Source: SHWC01 sp050173345 (GTDB lineage: Bacteria > Pseudomonadota > Alphaproteobacteria > UBA828). From it: 64,000 nt of DNA. Below the pieces are notes generated by a model, which was not told where the DNA came from, did not search any database, and saw nothing but the letters and a program-made list of their open reading frames with translations. The position numbers were made by a program, and so were the translations under genes. The stretch lies in contig JBFXKW010000010.1 in the NCBI GenBank assembly GCA_050173345.1, forward strand, positions 1 to 64,000, given 5' to 3'. Of the stretch, positions 15,463 through 24,744 are shown one piece after another (the first letter of the stretch is position 1; every line of letters starts with the position of its first letter).

Positions 15463-15623
15463 GGCCGCTCCGGAGTCGTTCTGGAGAATGATGGCGGAGC
15501 CAGCGATGGGTCTGCAACCGGCACGTCGCGTCCGGCGCTGGAAGAAGTGGGCAGGCTATCGCCCGCCTCGGTTCGCCCCCTATCCTTGCCCTCCCCGACA
15601 AGGGGGTGCCGAGCGCGTGGGCT

Positions 15624-15649
15624 CTCTACCCGCCCGCCGCCTTGCGCTG
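15624..15649 (-). repeat. 3' end of cobT, partner of the copy at 13812-13837
   Basis: The intact member of the pair; it contains the cobT stop codon. The methyltransferase-endonuclease gene lies between the two copies. Confidence 0.5.
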
Positions 15650-17515
15650 GCCGGCGCGGCGCGGGGCGGCGGGGACGGCCTTCGGGGCGGTTTCGCTGAA
15701 CATTTCGGTGAGCTGCTCCATCATGGTGCCGCCGAGCTGCTCGGCGTCCGTGATGGTGACCGCGCGGCGGTAATAGCGCGTCACGTCGTGGCCGATGCCG
15801 ATCGCGATCAGCTCGACCGGCGAGGTCTGCTCGATCCAGCCGATCACTTGGCGCAGGTGGCGCTCCAGATAGTTGCGCGCGTTCACCGAGAGCGTCGAAT
15901 CGTCGACCGGCGCGCCGTCCGAGATCACCATCAGGATGCGCCGCTCCTCGGGCCGGCCGAGCAGGCGCTCATGCGCCCAGAGCAGCGCCTCGCCGTCGAT
16001 GTTCTCCTTCAGGAGCCCCTCGCGCAGCATCAGGCCGAGGCTCCGGCGCGCGCGGCGCCAGGGCGCGTCCGCGCCCTTGTAGACGATGTGGCGCAAATCG
16101 TTGAGCCGGCCGGGATTGCGCGGCCTTCCCTCCGCGAGCCACTTCTCGCGCGATTGCCCGCCCTTCCAGGCGCGCGTCGTGAAGCCGAGGATCTCGACCT
16201 TGACGCCGCAGCGCTCCAGCGTGCGGGCGAGGATGTCGGCGCTCATCGCAGCGACCATGATCGGCCGGCCGCGCATCGAGCCCGAATTGTCCAAGAGCAG
16301 CGAGACCACGGTGTCGCGGAACTCGGTTTCCTTCTCCTGCTTGTAGGAGAGCGGGTGGAGCGGATTGGTCACGATGCGCGAGAGCCGTGCCGCATCGAGC
16401 GCGCCCTCTTCGAGATCGAACTCCCAGGCGCGGGTCTGGCGCGCCAGCAGTTTTCGTTGGAGTCGGTTGGCAAGCCGGCCGATGACGTGCTGAAGCAAAG
16501 CGAGCTGCTGGTCGAGCTGGCCGCGCAGGCGGGTCAGCTCGTCGGATTCGCATAGCTCCTGCGCCTCCACGGTCTCGTCGAATTCGAGGGTGTAGGACTT
16601 GTAGGGCGGTTCGCCGCCGGTCTCGGGCCCGCCCTGCGGCAGCATGCGCCGCCTGCCGCCTTCGTCCGATTCCTCCTCGCCTTCGCCTGCGGTGGCATCG
16701 GCCTCGGCGTCGCTCTCGTCGGAATCCTCGGCGTCCTCGCCGGCTTCGATCTCGGCTTCGCTCTCGCCCTCGCCCTCCATCTTCTCGCCAGACTGCGCGG
16801 CGCCCGACTCGCCCGAATTGTCGTCGTCGGTCTCCTCGGGGTTGCTGTCGCTGTCGGCGTCCTCCTCGTTCTCGTTCTCGTCGTCCTCGAGCTTGAGGTC
16901 GCGGATCAGCGTCTTGACCGCCCGGGCGAAGCTGACCTGGTCGTTCATCGTCTCGGCGAGCGCGGCGACGTGCGCATCCGGGATGGTGGTTTCGAGCCAG
17001 GGCTTCCATAGCTCGATGACCCGCTGGGCCGAGGGCGGCTGTTCCTGCCCGCTCATCCGCTCGCGCAGCCAGAGCCCGAGCGCCTCGGCAAGCGGCGCCT
17101 GCTCGGCGGCCGCGATGTGGTCATAGCCCTTGGCGCGGCAGCGCTGCTCGAGCGCCGCGTTCAGGTTGTCGCAAACGCCTTGGAGGCGCTTCGAGCCGAT
17201 CGCCTCGACCCGCGCCTGCTCGATCGCGTCGTAGATGGCGCGCGAGGCGCGGCCCTTGGGCTGCAGGCGGGTGTGCCGCTTGGCGCTGTGATAGCGCAGC
17301 TTGAGCGCCATGGCATCCGCCGAGCCGCGCACCATGGCGACGTCCTCGGCGGTCAGCTTCTCGTGGATCGGGAAGGGCAGCTCGGCCTCGTGGCCGGCGA
17401 CGCGCGGCTTCTCGGCGCCGAAGCTGACGGTCAGCTCCTCGTCGCCCGCGAGCGCGCGCATCGCGGAGCCGACCGCGCGCTGGAAGCGCTCGACCTCGGT
17501 TTCCTGCTCGGCCAC
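15626..17515 (-). CDS. cobT: Cobaltochelatase subunit CobT
   Basis: 629-residue subunit of the aerobic cobalt chelatase of cobalamin synthesis, which works with CobS as an AAA+ helper for CobN. The C-terminal half is a von Willebrand A domain with an intact MIDAS motif (LLLDNSGSMRGRP), and LMVISDGAPVDDST is the third metal loop. The middle (about 215-300) is an extreme acidic, low-complexity linker rich in Glu, Asp and Ser, normal for the family. It follows cobS by 13 bases, so the two form one operon. CobN is not in the window. Confidence 0.96.
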   Translation of the reverse strand: MAEQETEVERFQRAVGSAMRALAGDEELTVSFGAEKPRVAGHEAELPFPIHEKLTAEDVAMVRGSADAMALKLRYHSAKRHTRLQPKGRASRAIYDAIEQARVEAIGSKRLQGVCDNLNAALEQRCRAKGYDHIAAAEQAPLAEALGLWLRERMSGQEQPPSAQRVIELWKPWLETTIPDAHVAALAETMNDQVSFARAVKTLIRDLKLEDDENENEEDADSDSNPEETDDDNSGESGAAQSGEKMEGEGESEAEIEAGEDAEDSDESDAEADATAGEGEEESDEGGRRRMLPQGGPETGGEPPYKSYTLEFDETVEAQELCESDELTRLRGQLDQQLALLQHVIGRLANRLQRKLLARQTRAWEFDLEEGALDAARLSRIVTNPLHPLSYKQEKETEFRDTVVSLLLDNSGSMRGRPIMVAAMSADILARTLERCGVKVEILGFTTRAWKGGQSREKWLAEGRPRNPGRLNDLRHIVYKGADAPWRRARRSLGLMLREGLLKENIDGEALLWAHERLLGRPEERRILMVISDGAPVDDSTLSVNARNYLERHLRQVIGWIEQTSPVELIAIGIGHDVTRYYRRAVTITDAEQLGGTMMEQLTEMFSETAPKAVPAAPRRAGQRKAAGG

Positions 17516-17528
17516 GGAGACCAGCGCC

Positions 17529-18536
17529 TCAGCGCGCCGCGCGCACCTTGACCGCGGCCTCCGGCAGCTCGCGGCCGATGCAGCGCTGATAGTATTCCGC
17601 CACCGTCGGCCGCTCGAGCTCGTCGCACTTGTTCAGGAACGTGACGCGGAAGGCATAGCCGACGTCGCCGAAGATCTCGGCGTTCTCGGCCCAGTGGATC
17701 ACGGTGCGCGGCGACATCACGGTCGAGACGTCGCCGGCCATGAAGCCGGCGCGGGTCAGCGCCGCGACCTCGACCATCGAATCGATCAGCTTGCGGCCTT
17801 CCGGCGTCGCATAGGCCGGTGCCTTGGCGATCACGATCTCGACTTCCTCGCCGTGCGGCAGGTAGTTGAGCGTGGCGACGATGTTCCAGCGGTCCATCTG
17901 GCCCTGGTTGATCTGCTGCGTGCCGTGGTAGAGGCCGGTGGTGTCGCCGAGGCCGACCGTGTTCGCGGTGGCGAAGACGCGGAACGCCGGATGCGGGTGC
18001 AGCACGCGGTTCTGGTCGAGCAGCGTCATGCGGCCGTCGACCTCGAGCACACGCTGGATCACGAACATCACGTCGGGCCGGCCGGCGTCGTACTCGTCGA
18101 ACACCAGCGCGACCGGGTTCTGCAGCGCCCAGGGCAGCATGCCCTCGCGGAACTCCGTCACCTGCTTGCCGTCGCGGATCACGATGGCGTCCTTGCCCAC
18201 CAGGTCGATGCGGCTGATGTGGCTGTCGAGGTTGATGCGGATGCAGGCCCAGTTGAGCCGCGCCGCGACCTGCTCGATATGGGTCGATTTGCCGGTGCCG
18301 TGATAGCCCTGGATCATGACGCGCCGGTTGTGCGCGAAGCCGGCGAGGATCGCGAGCGTGGTGTCGCGATCGAAGCGGTAGGCGGAATCGACCGGCGGCA
18401 CATAGTCGTCGGGCGTCGAGAAGGCCGGCACCACCATGTCGGAATCGATGCCGAAAACCTGACGGACCGACACCTCGATGTCGGGGACGCGATTGGGGCC
18501 GGCCGCGCCGTTTCCGGCCTGAGTTTGGATGGCCAT
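17529..18536 (-). CDS. cobS: Cobaltochelatase AAA+ subunit CobS
   Basis: 335-residue MoxR-like ATPase that powers cobalt insertion by CobN together with CobT. Walker A is GYHGTGKS, Walker B is ALVFDEYDAG, and the sensor stretch FRVFATANTVGLGD follows. Length is normal. Operon partner of cobT downstream; a DnaJ-like gene lies 50 bases upstream on the same strand, a common alphaproteobacterial order. Confidence 0.97.
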   Translation of the reverse strand: MAIQTQAGNGAAGPNRVPDIEVSVRQVFGIDSDMVVPAFSTPDDYVPPVDSAYRFDRDTTLAILAGFAHNRRVMIQGYHGTGKSTHIEQVAARLNWACIRINLDSHISRIDLVGKDAIVIRDGKQVTEFREGMLPWALQNPVALVFDEYDAGRPDVMFVIQRVLEVDGRMTLLDQNRVLHPHPAFRVFATANTVGLGDTTGLYHGTQQINQGQMDRWNIVATLNYLPHGEEVEIVIAKAPAYATPEGRKLIDSMVEVAALTRAGFMAGDVSTVMSPRTVIHWAENAEIFGDVGYAFRVTFLNKCDELERPTVAEYYQRCIGRELPEAAVKVRAAR

Positions 18537-18585
18537 TCAGAGACGTTCCTTCTGGGGAGGCAAGCGGCGGCCGGTGGGGCGACCG

Positions 18586-19236
18586 TCAAACCACGATTTG
18601 CTGCCGTAAATAGGTATAGGCCCTGTTGATCAATTTCAATCGTTCTTCGGACTCTCTGCAACCCCCATTGGCGTCGGGGTGATGCCGCTTGGCGAGTTCC
18701 TTGTAGCGCCGCTTGAGCGCGTCGCGGCTGATCGGCGGCGCGAGGTCGAGCACGGCGAGCGCCTCGGCCCATTCGCTGCGATGGCGCGCCGCCCTTGCCT
18801 CGAAGCCGGTCTGCTCGCCGTTTCCGGAATACCGCTTGCCGTCATGGCGCGGCTCGCCGTGCCCGGCTTCGTCCTCCGGCTCCTCGTCGAGCCACTCCCG
18901 CGTGAAATCGCGGAACGCGCGGCGCGCCGCCTGATAGCGCAGCTCGTCAAGCGGGCGCTTGCCGAGCGGCCAGGTCGGCCGGTGGCCGGTGACGGACTCG
19001 CGCTGGAACTGCTCGATCTCGGCCTGGCTCCAGCCGGCGAAATAGTCCCACGACTGGTTGAAGGCGCGCACATGGTCGAGGCAGAACCAGCGATAGCTGC
19101 GCAGCTCGCCCGGCCCGCGCGGCGCGCGGTATTCGCCGGGCTGCGCGCAGCCCGGATGCTCGCAAGGGCGCGCCACTCCGTCCGCCACGCGCCCGTCGCG
19201 AGGCGCCCGTTTCCTGCCGTTCAGGTTCATCGTCAA
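18586..19236 (-). CDS. J-domain protein with an N-terminal Cys/His cluster
   Basis: 216 residues. The last 55 form a J domain with the HPD tripeptide in LAKRHHPDANGG, which stimulates Hsp70 ATPase, so it is a DnaK co-chaperone of specialised type. The N terminus has CEHPGC and, further on, WFCLDHV, a possible zinc site. No Gly/Phe region or substrate-binding domain of classical DnaJ is present. ATG at 19236 or 19230 (MNLNGRKRAP). Its place next to cobS is conserved in alphaproteobacteria, but its client is unknown to me. Confidence 0.87.
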   Translation of the reverse strand: MTMNLNGRKRAPRDGRVADGVARPCEHPGCAQPGEYRAPRGPGELRSYRWFCLDHVRAFNQSWDYFAGWSQAEIEQFQRESVTGHRPTWPLGKRPLDELRYQAARRAFRDFTREWLDEEPEDEAGHGEPRHDGKRYSGNGEQTGFEARAARHRSEWAEALAVLDLAPPISRDALKRRYKELAKRHHPDANGGCRESEERLKLINRAYTYLRQQIVV

Positions 19237-19337
19237 ACTATGCGCCCGGCTCCCGCGCGAGGCAAGGAAGCCGCCGGAAATTTGTCGGCGCGCCGCGCTT
19301 GACAGCGCGCCATGTGGTTCCCACGGTTGGTCTCGTC

Positions 19338-19622
19338 ATGGCCAGGATCGATGCTATCCGAGCGAAGCTTAACGAGCGGCTGACGCCGACCCGGCTCGAC
19401 ATCGTGGATGATTCCGGCCGTCATGCCGGCCATGCCGGCGCAAGGCCCGAAGGCGAGACGCATTTCAGCGTGGCGATCGTCTCGGCCGATTTCAAGGGGC
19501 TGAGCCGCGTGCAGCGCCAGCGCTTGGTCTATGGCCTCTTGGCCGAGGAGTTCGCCGCCGGCCTGCACGCGCTCGCGCTCACCACGCTGACGCCTGAGGA
19601 GGACGCTCAACCGCCGGTGTAG
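19338..19622 (+). CDS. BolA-family protein
   Basis: 94-residue BolA/IbaG fold: DDSGRHAGHAG and the GETHFSVAIVSADFKGLSRVQ segment are typical; the conserved His takes part in iron-sulfur cluster binding with monothiol glutaredoxins. It may act in iron-sulfur handling or as a regulator. Start at 19338 (MARIDAIRAKL). It lies divergent from the J-domain gene and overlaps the DUF2889 gene tail to tail by 16 bases. Confidence 0.92.
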   Translation: MARIDAIRAKLNERLTPTRLDIVDDSGRHAGHAGARPEGETHFSVAIVSADFKGLSRVQRQRLVYGLLAEEFAAGLHALALTTLTPEEDAQPPV

Positions 19623-20155
19623 TGCTGCGGCCAGTAGCGCTTGACCACCGGCCCATCGGCGCGGAAGGCGTGGCAGGTGTCGAGCAGCGGCGGCCGCGCA
19701 GCGGGGTCGGCCTTCTTCTGCTGCTTCATGCGCACCGGCCAGAGCGTCTGGAACGCGACCGTGCCGAGCACGCCGGCGAGCTCGGCGAGGTGGGTGCAGC
19801 TCTCGGTATGCGCGATGCGCTGCTTGACCGCCTTGTTCCAGCCGGGCCCGATGCGCAGACCCTTGAGCGCCGCGAAGTTCGCCGCCGCGGCCGGGCAGAT
19901 CTCGAACGGCGTGTGGTCTGAGACCGCTTCCGCCTCGTGCACCGTGAAGTCGATGTCGATGGTCAGGCGAAGCCACATCTCGTGGATCGGCTCGCCCGGC
20001 TCGATGCCGCCGCGCCAGTCGTTCGGCACCGGCGTGGTCTTGACGTCGGTGATGTGGCCCTCGATGTCGAACAGGCCGTCCTCGCGCTGATAGCCCTTGC
20101 AGGTGATCGTGCGGGTGTGCAGGTGCGTACGCGCGGCAGGCGTCGAAAGCGGCAT
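19607..20155 (-). CDS. DUF2889 protein
   Basis: 182 residues matching the DUF2889 family: THLHTRTITCKGYQREDG, DVKTTPVPNDWRGGI and the conserved Cys and His in HTESCTHLAEL. Function unknown; members often sit near aromatic-compound or CoA-related genes. No signal peptide or membrane segment. It overlaps bolA tail to tail. Confidence 0.82.
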   Translation of the reverse strand: MPLSTPAARTHLHTRTITCKGYQREDGLFDIEGHITDVKTTPVPNDWRGGIEPGEPIHEMWLRLTIDIDFTVHEAEAVSDHTPFEICPAAAANFAALKGLRIGPGWNKAVKQRIAHTESCTHLAELAGVLGTVAFQTLWPVRMKQQKKADPAARPPLLDTCHAFRADGPVVKRYWPQHYTGG

Positions 20156-20237
20156 GATGCGGGTTCCTCGCGATAGAGCTCGCCCTATAGCTCGTTCGCA
20201 AGTGCGAAATAGTCAAGCGCGCCGGCCGGGAACCCTT

Positions 20238-21113
20238 CTAGCGCGCCAGGTAGACGAGGAGCGGCAGCGACAGGAAGCCGAGCGCGGAGGAGATCAGGAC
20301 GAGGCTCGCGATCTCCTCAGGGTTGCGCTTGTAGAACGCGGCGAACAGGTAGTTGAACACGGCGACCGGCATGGCGCTCTGGATGATCACGACGCCCTTC
20401 TGCGCGCCCTCGAAGCCGAAGCCGACCGCAACCGCGTAGCCGACGCCGAGCCCGGTGCCGAAGCGCAGCAGCGCGAGCAGCAGGGTGCGCGCCGGTTTCG
20501 TGATGCCGAGGTCGGCGAGCGAGACGCCGAGCGAGAGCATCATCAGCGGGATCGCGAAGCCGCCGAGCAGCCTGGTTGTCTTCAGGATGAAGTCGGGCGG
20601 CTCGGTGCCGGTCGCCATCAGCACGAGGCCGAGCGCGACCGCGTAGGGGATCGGGGTCTTGAGCGCGCGCCACGGCGTGGTGGCGCCGGAGTAGAACCAG
20701 TTGCCGAGCGTCAGGTTGAGCGTCGCGGTGACCGCGAAGTAGCCGATGCCGAGCGCGAGCCCTTCGTCGCCGAACGCGAACAGGCAGAGCGGCAGCCCCA
20801 TGTTGCCCGCGTTCGGGAAGACCAGCGCGGCGAGGAAGCTGCGCAGCGGCAGGCCGAGCAGCTTGAGCGCGAGCGCCGAAAGCACGGCGAAGCCGGCGAC
20901 CGCGACGAGCGCGGCCACGATCATGCCGAGGATGTCGTCCGCCATGCTCTCGATGCCGGCGAGCGTCGAGAAGATCAGGCACGGCGCGCCGACCAGCGAG
21001 ACCAGCCGGGTGACCAGCGCGGTGTCGTAGGGCTGCTTGGCGCGCCGCCAGCCATAACCGACGCCCGCGCACAGGAACACCGGCGCGACGATTTCGAGGA
21101 TGTCGAGGATCAT
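20238..21113 (-). CDS. AEC-family transporter
   Basis: Inner-membrane protein of 291 residues with about eight to ten hydrophobic segments. VFPNAGNMGLPL in the first half is the hallmark of the auxin efflux carrier (AEC) family, and QSAMPVAVFNYLFA in the second half its repeat. Family members move organic acids or other anions out of or into the cell; the substrate here cannot be read. Single gene, with a 82-base gap to DUF2889 on the same strand. Confidence 0.9.
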   Translation of the reverse strand: MILDILEIVAPVFLCAGVGYGWRRAKQPYDTALVTRLVSLVGAPCLIFSTLAGIESMADDILGMIVAALVAVAGFAVLSALALKLLGLPLRSFLAALVFPNAGNMGLPLCLFAFGDEGLALGIGYFAVTATLNLTLGNWFYSGATTPWRALKTPIPYAVALGLVLMATGTEPPDFILKTTRLLGGFAIPLMMLSLGVSLADLGITKPARTLLLALLRFGTGLGVGYAVAVGFGFEGAQKGVVIIQSAMPVAVFNYLFAAFYKRNPEEIASLVLISSALGFLSLPLLVYLAR

Positions 21114-21230
21114 CCCTCTAGGCCGTCACCGCCGGGTTTTGATTTTCTGGTGAGCCGGTAAGGCAGCTGAGGCGGAGATAGCTAAGGCTAAGGTGACTAA
21201 GGACGCGTCGGCACTGTACCCACTCTATAT

Positions 21231-21319
21231 CGTCATGCGCGGGCTTGACCCGCGCATCCAGGCTTCCGCAGGAAAAGTTGGCCGAAGCCTGGATTGCCGG
21301 GTCAAGCCCGGCAATGACG
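21231..21319. repeat. REP-like inverted repeat, family A, copy 2
   Basis: Begins CGTCATGCGCGGGCTTGACC and ends GCCCGGCAATGACG, the same design as 3219-3295. It sits between the AEC transporter start and the 3' end of the CorC-like gene. Confidence 0.85.
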
Positions 21320-21352
21320 GAAGAGCGGGAATCGAGCATCCGGGCGCTCTCC

Positions 21353-22624
21353 CTATCCGGCGCGCGCGGCGACGTCGGGGGGCGGGGTGATCCTGATCTG
21401 GGTCAGCGTGTTGCCCTGGCGCGCGGTCAGCTCGAAGCGGAAGCCGTCCACCTCGCAAGCATCGCCGACGTTCGGGATAGTCTGCGCGACGTGCAGCATG
21501 AGGCCGGCGATCGTGGTCGCCTCCTCTTCGCTCAGCTCCCAGCCGAGCCGGCGGTTGACGTCGCGGATCGGGGCGCCGCCCTGCACCAGGTAGCTGCCGT
21601 CGCTCTGCGGCGCGATCAGGCGCGTTGCGGTGTCGTGCTCGTCGGAAATCTCGCCGACGATCTCCTCGAGGATATCTTCGAGGGTGATCAGGCCCTCCAG
21701 CCCGCCATACTCGTCGACGACCAGCGCGAAATGGGCGTGCCGGGCACGGAACGCGTTGAGCTGCTCGGCGAGCGTCGTGGTCTCCGGCACGAACCAGGGC
21801 GGCGTCATGATCGCCGCGACGTTGATCGCGCCGGCCTCGCCCCGCGCCGCGCCGAGCGCGCGCAGCATGTCCTTCGCATGAATGACGCCGACGATGTTGT
21901 CCGGCTCGTCGCGCCAGATCGGGATGCGGGTATAGGGGCTCGCCATGGCGCGCTCGACCAGCGCCGCCGCCGGCAGGTCGGCGCTCAGCGTGACCATGCT
22001 GCGCCGGTGGGTCATCGCCTCGCTGACCCAGACATGGTCGAGGTCGAGGATGCTGGCGAGCATCGCGCGCTCGTGCGCGACCGCGGCGCCGCTCTCCGCG
22101 TGCAGGCTGATCGCGCTGCGCAGCTTGCGGTCCGCGGCTTCGAGGTCGCCCGGCCGCTCGCGGCTGCCGAGCGCGCGGAGCGCCGCGTTGACCAGCCGCT
22201 GCACCGTGCTCGCGACAGGCGACAGCAGGTACGCAACCGCCGTGACGGAAGGCGCGAGCGCGAGCGCGACGCGATCGGCATGGCGGAGCGCGAGCGTCTT
22301 GGGCAGGACCTCGGCGAACACGACCAGCAGCAGCGTCAGGCCGATGGTCGCGACCGCGATTGCCCAGTTGCCGATGAGCTGGATCAGCAGGCTGGTCGCG
22401 AGCGATGCCGCCAGGATGTTGACCGCATGGTTGCCGATCGAGAGCGCGCCGATCACGCGCTCGCGCTTTTCGATCAGCCGCGCGACGAGGCGCGCCCTGC
22501 CGTTGCCCTGCTTCTCCAGGCGCTGCATGCGCGCCCGCGAGACCGCGCTCAGCGCGGTCTGGCTGCCCGAGAAGGCGGCGGAGAGCACGAGCAGGACGGC
22601 GATGCCGGCGGCCGCGCCGATCAT
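21353..22624 (-). CDS. HlyC/CorC-family membrane protein with CBS domains
   Basis: 423 residues. Residues about 1-150 are the DUF21/CNNM membrane domain with three or four hydrophobic helices (LLVLSAAFSGSQTALSAVSR at the start). Two CBS domains follow, with VDEYGGLEGLITLEDILEEI as the clear second one, then a C-terminal CorC/HlyC domain (NVGDACEVDGFRFEL). Members take part in magnesium or other cation efflux. Start codon overlaps the aroB stop (ATGA), so it is coupled to aroB and aroK, an order kept in many alphaproteobacteria. Confidence 0.92.
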   Translation of the reverse strand: MIGAAAGIAVLLVLSAAFSGSQTALSAVSRARMQRLEKQGNGRARLVARLIEKRERVIGALSIGNHAVNILAASLATSLLIQLIGNWAIAVATIGLTLLLVVFAEVLPKTLALRHADRVALALAPSVTAVAYLLSPVASTVQRLVNAALRALGSRERPGDLEAADRKLRSAISLHAESGAAVAHERAMLASILDLDHVWVSEAMTHRRSMVTLSADLPAAALVERAMASPYTRIPIWRDEPDNIVGVIHAKDMLRALGAARGEAGAINVAAIMTPPWFVPETTTLAEQLNAFRARHAHFALVVDEYGGLEGLITLEDILEEIVGEISDEHDTATRLIAPQSDGSYLVQGGAPIRDVNRRLGWELSEEEATTIAGLMLHVAQTIPNVGDACEVDGFRFELTARQGNTLTQIRITPPPDVAARAG

Positions 22625-23796
22625 GGCAAGCCGCGTGCCGCCTTGTGGGAGCCTGAGCCGGCGGCGATGAATGCGTCGAGCAGGCCGCGCACCGCCTCGA
22701 CCGGCACGTCGTCCGCCACGAAGGCGCGGCCGATGCCGCGTGCGAGCACGAAGGTGATGCGGCCCTGGCGCACCTTCTTGTCGTGCGCCATGTGCTCGAT
22801 CAGCCGCTCGGTGCGCCAGTCGCGCGCCGGCAGGTCGGCGAGGCGGGTCGGCAGGCCGATCGCCGCGAGATGCCGCAGCACCCGCGCCGTATCCTCCGGC
22901 GGGCAGAGCCCGAGCCGGCTCGACAGCGAGAAGGCGAGGCCGAGCCCGGCGCCGACCGCCTCGCCGTGCAGCAGCGCGCCGCCATAGCCGGTCTCGGCTT
23001 CGAGCGCATGAGCAAAAGTGTGCCCGAAATTGAGCAGCGCGCGCACGCCGGTCTCGCGCTCGTCCGCCGCGACGATGCGGGCCTTGGACCGGCACGAGGT
23101 CACGATGGCATGGCGGCGCGCATCGTCGTCGCCTTCGATCAGCGCAGCGCCGTTCGCTTCGAGCCAGGCGAAGAACGCCGGATCGTCGATCAGCCCGTAC
23201 TTGACGACCTCGGCATAGCCGGCCAGCAGCTCGCGCCGGGGCAGAGTGTCGAGCACGCCGGTATCGGCGAGCACGAGCCGCGGCTGGTGGAAGCTGCCGA
23301 TCAGGTTCTTGCCGATGCGGCTGTTGATCGCGGTCTTGCCGCCGACCGAGCTGTCCACCTGGGCGAGCAGGCTGGTCGGCACCTGGATGAAATCGATGCC
23401 GCGCAGGATGATGCTCGCGGCGAAGCCGGCAAGGTCGCCGATCACCCCGCCGCCGAGCGCGACCAGCAGGCTCGAGCGCTCGATGCGCGCTTCGAGGAGC
23501 TGCTCGATCAGGCTTTCGAGATGCGCGAAGTCCTTGGTCGCCTCGCCGGCGTCGACGACGAAACTCCGGGCATTGAGGCCGGCGCTGGACAGCGCGCGTT
23601 CGAGCGTCGCGAGATGTGCGGCGGCGATGTTGCGGTCGGTGATGACGAAACAGCGCCGGCCGGCGAAGCGCGCGGCGATCTGCTCTCCCGCCTGGGCGAG
23701 CAGGCCGCGGCCGACCAGGATGTCATAGCGCCTGTCGCCGAGCTCGACGCTGACGGTGTCGATGCTCGGGCCGGGCTCGCTCACGGGCTCGCTCAT
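22621..23796 (-). CDS. aroB: 3-dehydroquinate synthase
   Basis: Second step of the shikimate pathway; needs NAD and zinc. 391 residues. GGGVIGDLAGFAASI binds NAD; VPTSLLAQVDSSVGGKTAIN is the family signature; the metal ligands appear in RELLAGYAEVVKYG and LNFGHTFAHALE. The start at 23796 is one base after the aroK stop. Operon aroK-aroB-corC. Confidence 0.97.
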   Translation of the reverse strand: MSEPVSEPGPSIDTVSVELGDRRYDILVGRGLLAQAGEQIAARFAGRRCFVITDRNIAAAHLATLERALSSAGLNARSFVVDAGEATKDFAHLESLIEQLLEARIERSSLLVALGGGVIGDLAGFAASIILRGIDFIQVPTSLLAQVDSSVGGKTAINSRIGKNLIGSFHQPRLVLADTGVLDTLPRRELLAGYAEVVKYGLIDDPAFFAWLEANGAALIEGDDDARRHAIVTSCRSKARIVAADERETGVRALLNFGHTFAHALEAETGYGGALLHGEAVGAGLGLAFSLSSRLGLCPPEDTARVLRHLAAIGLPTRLADLPARDWRTERLIEHMAHDKKVRQGRITFVLARGIGRAFVADDVPVEAVRGLLDAFIAAGSGSHKAARGLP

Positions 23797-23797
23797 C

Positions 23798-24397
23798 TCA
23801 CGGGTCGATTGGCGGCGCCACTCCCATGCCCTGGCGCGGTGCGCCGGTCGCATGCTCTCCGAAATAGGCGTTCAACGCCGCGATGATCTTATCGACCATC
23901 CGGTCGTGCGGCACGTCCTCGCTGTCGACCACGATGTCCGCCATGGCGTAGACCGGATGCCGCTCGGCAATCAGCCGGGTCAGGGTCTCGCGCTTGTCGC
24001 CGTCCTTCAGCAGCGGCCGGTCGTTGCGGCGCGAGACGCGGGAGAGCAAAAGCTCGATGTCGGCGCGCAGCCAGACCGATACGCCGCGTTCCCGTATGCG
24101 CTGCCGCGTGCTCGGGTCCATGAACGCCCCGCCGCCGGTCGCGAGCACGTGCGGCGGCTCGTTGAGCAGGCGGGCGACCACGCGCCGCTCGCCCTCGCGG
24201 AACGCCGGCTCGCCGTGGAACTCGAAGATGTCCTCGATCGAGCAGCCGGCCGCCTTCTCGATCTCCTGGTCGGCGTCGATGAACTTGAGGCCGAGCCTGG
24301 CGGCCAGGCGTCGGCCGACCGCGCTCTTGCCGGCGCCCATCAGGCCGACCAGGACGATGCTCCGGTCGAGATCGACGTTCAGTCGCTCATGGCTCAT
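23798..24397 (-). CDS. aroK: Shikimate kinase
   Basis: Phosphorylates shikimate with ATP, fifth step of the pathway. 199 residues. P-loop GLMGAGKSAVGRRLA; FIDADQEIEKAAG with the shikimate-binding Asp; FREGERRVVARL; LATGGGAFMDP. First gene of the aroK-aroB-corC operon. The C-terminal 25 residues (ATGAPRQGMGVAPP) are an extra tail. Confidence 0.97.
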   Translation of the reverse strand: MSHERLNVDLDRSIVLVGLMGAGKSAVGRRLAARLGLKFIDADQEIEKAAGCSIEDIFEFHGEPAFREGERRVVARLLNEPPHVLATGGGAFMDPSTRQRIRERGVSVWLRADIELLLSRVSRRNDRPLLKDGDKRETLTRLIAERHPVYAMADIVVDSEDVPHDRMVDKIIAALNAYFGEHATGAPRQGMGVAPPIDP

Positions 24398-24744
24398 CCG
24401 CCGGCCCTCGCGGGGATCCCCAGATGGAGGTGGTGGGTCAGTGCGGTGGCTTCATCCTTCGACAGGCTCAGGATGAGGCCGAAAATCGCGGTCCTCATGC
24501 TGAGCTTGTCGAAGCATGAGGGCAAACTGACCCGCCGCCCAGATGGGCCGATGATTGATGCCGCGAGAAACGCTCTGTAAACTCTCTTCGATTCGCCATC
24601 GGTTCAATGTATCACAGCGGACCGCCCGTGCACCCTGATGGTTCAGGTAGAGTCCACCAGACCCCCTAGCTGGTGGTTCGATCCACGCGACGGCGCAAGA
24701 TCTCCCGTCGCGCTCGAACCGCGAAGCGGAGCACGTGGCGCAGC
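24398..24744. other. Divergent gap between aroK and the small membrane-protein gene
   Basis: No gene seen. Most of its left third is an inverted repeat (24435-24533). The right part (24545-24672) is moderately AT-rich and must hold both promoters, but I see no convincing -35/-10 pair. Confidence 0.5.
24435..24533. repeat. Long inverted repeat, family D
   Basis: Outer arms GGGTCAGT and ACTGACCC enclose two inner stems: CATCCTTCGACAGGCTCAGG with ATG AGG, and CCTCATGCTGAGCTTGTCG with AAGCATGAGG. Repeats of this CTTCGACAGGCTCAG / CTGAGCTTGTCGAAG type are widespread between genes of alphaproteobacteria. Confidence 0.8.

Noticed and set aside
19307..19337. TTGACA near 19311 as a bolA promoter
   Set aside because: The -35 is perfect, but the -10 at 17 bases is CACGGT and no better hexamer lies within 16-18 bases.
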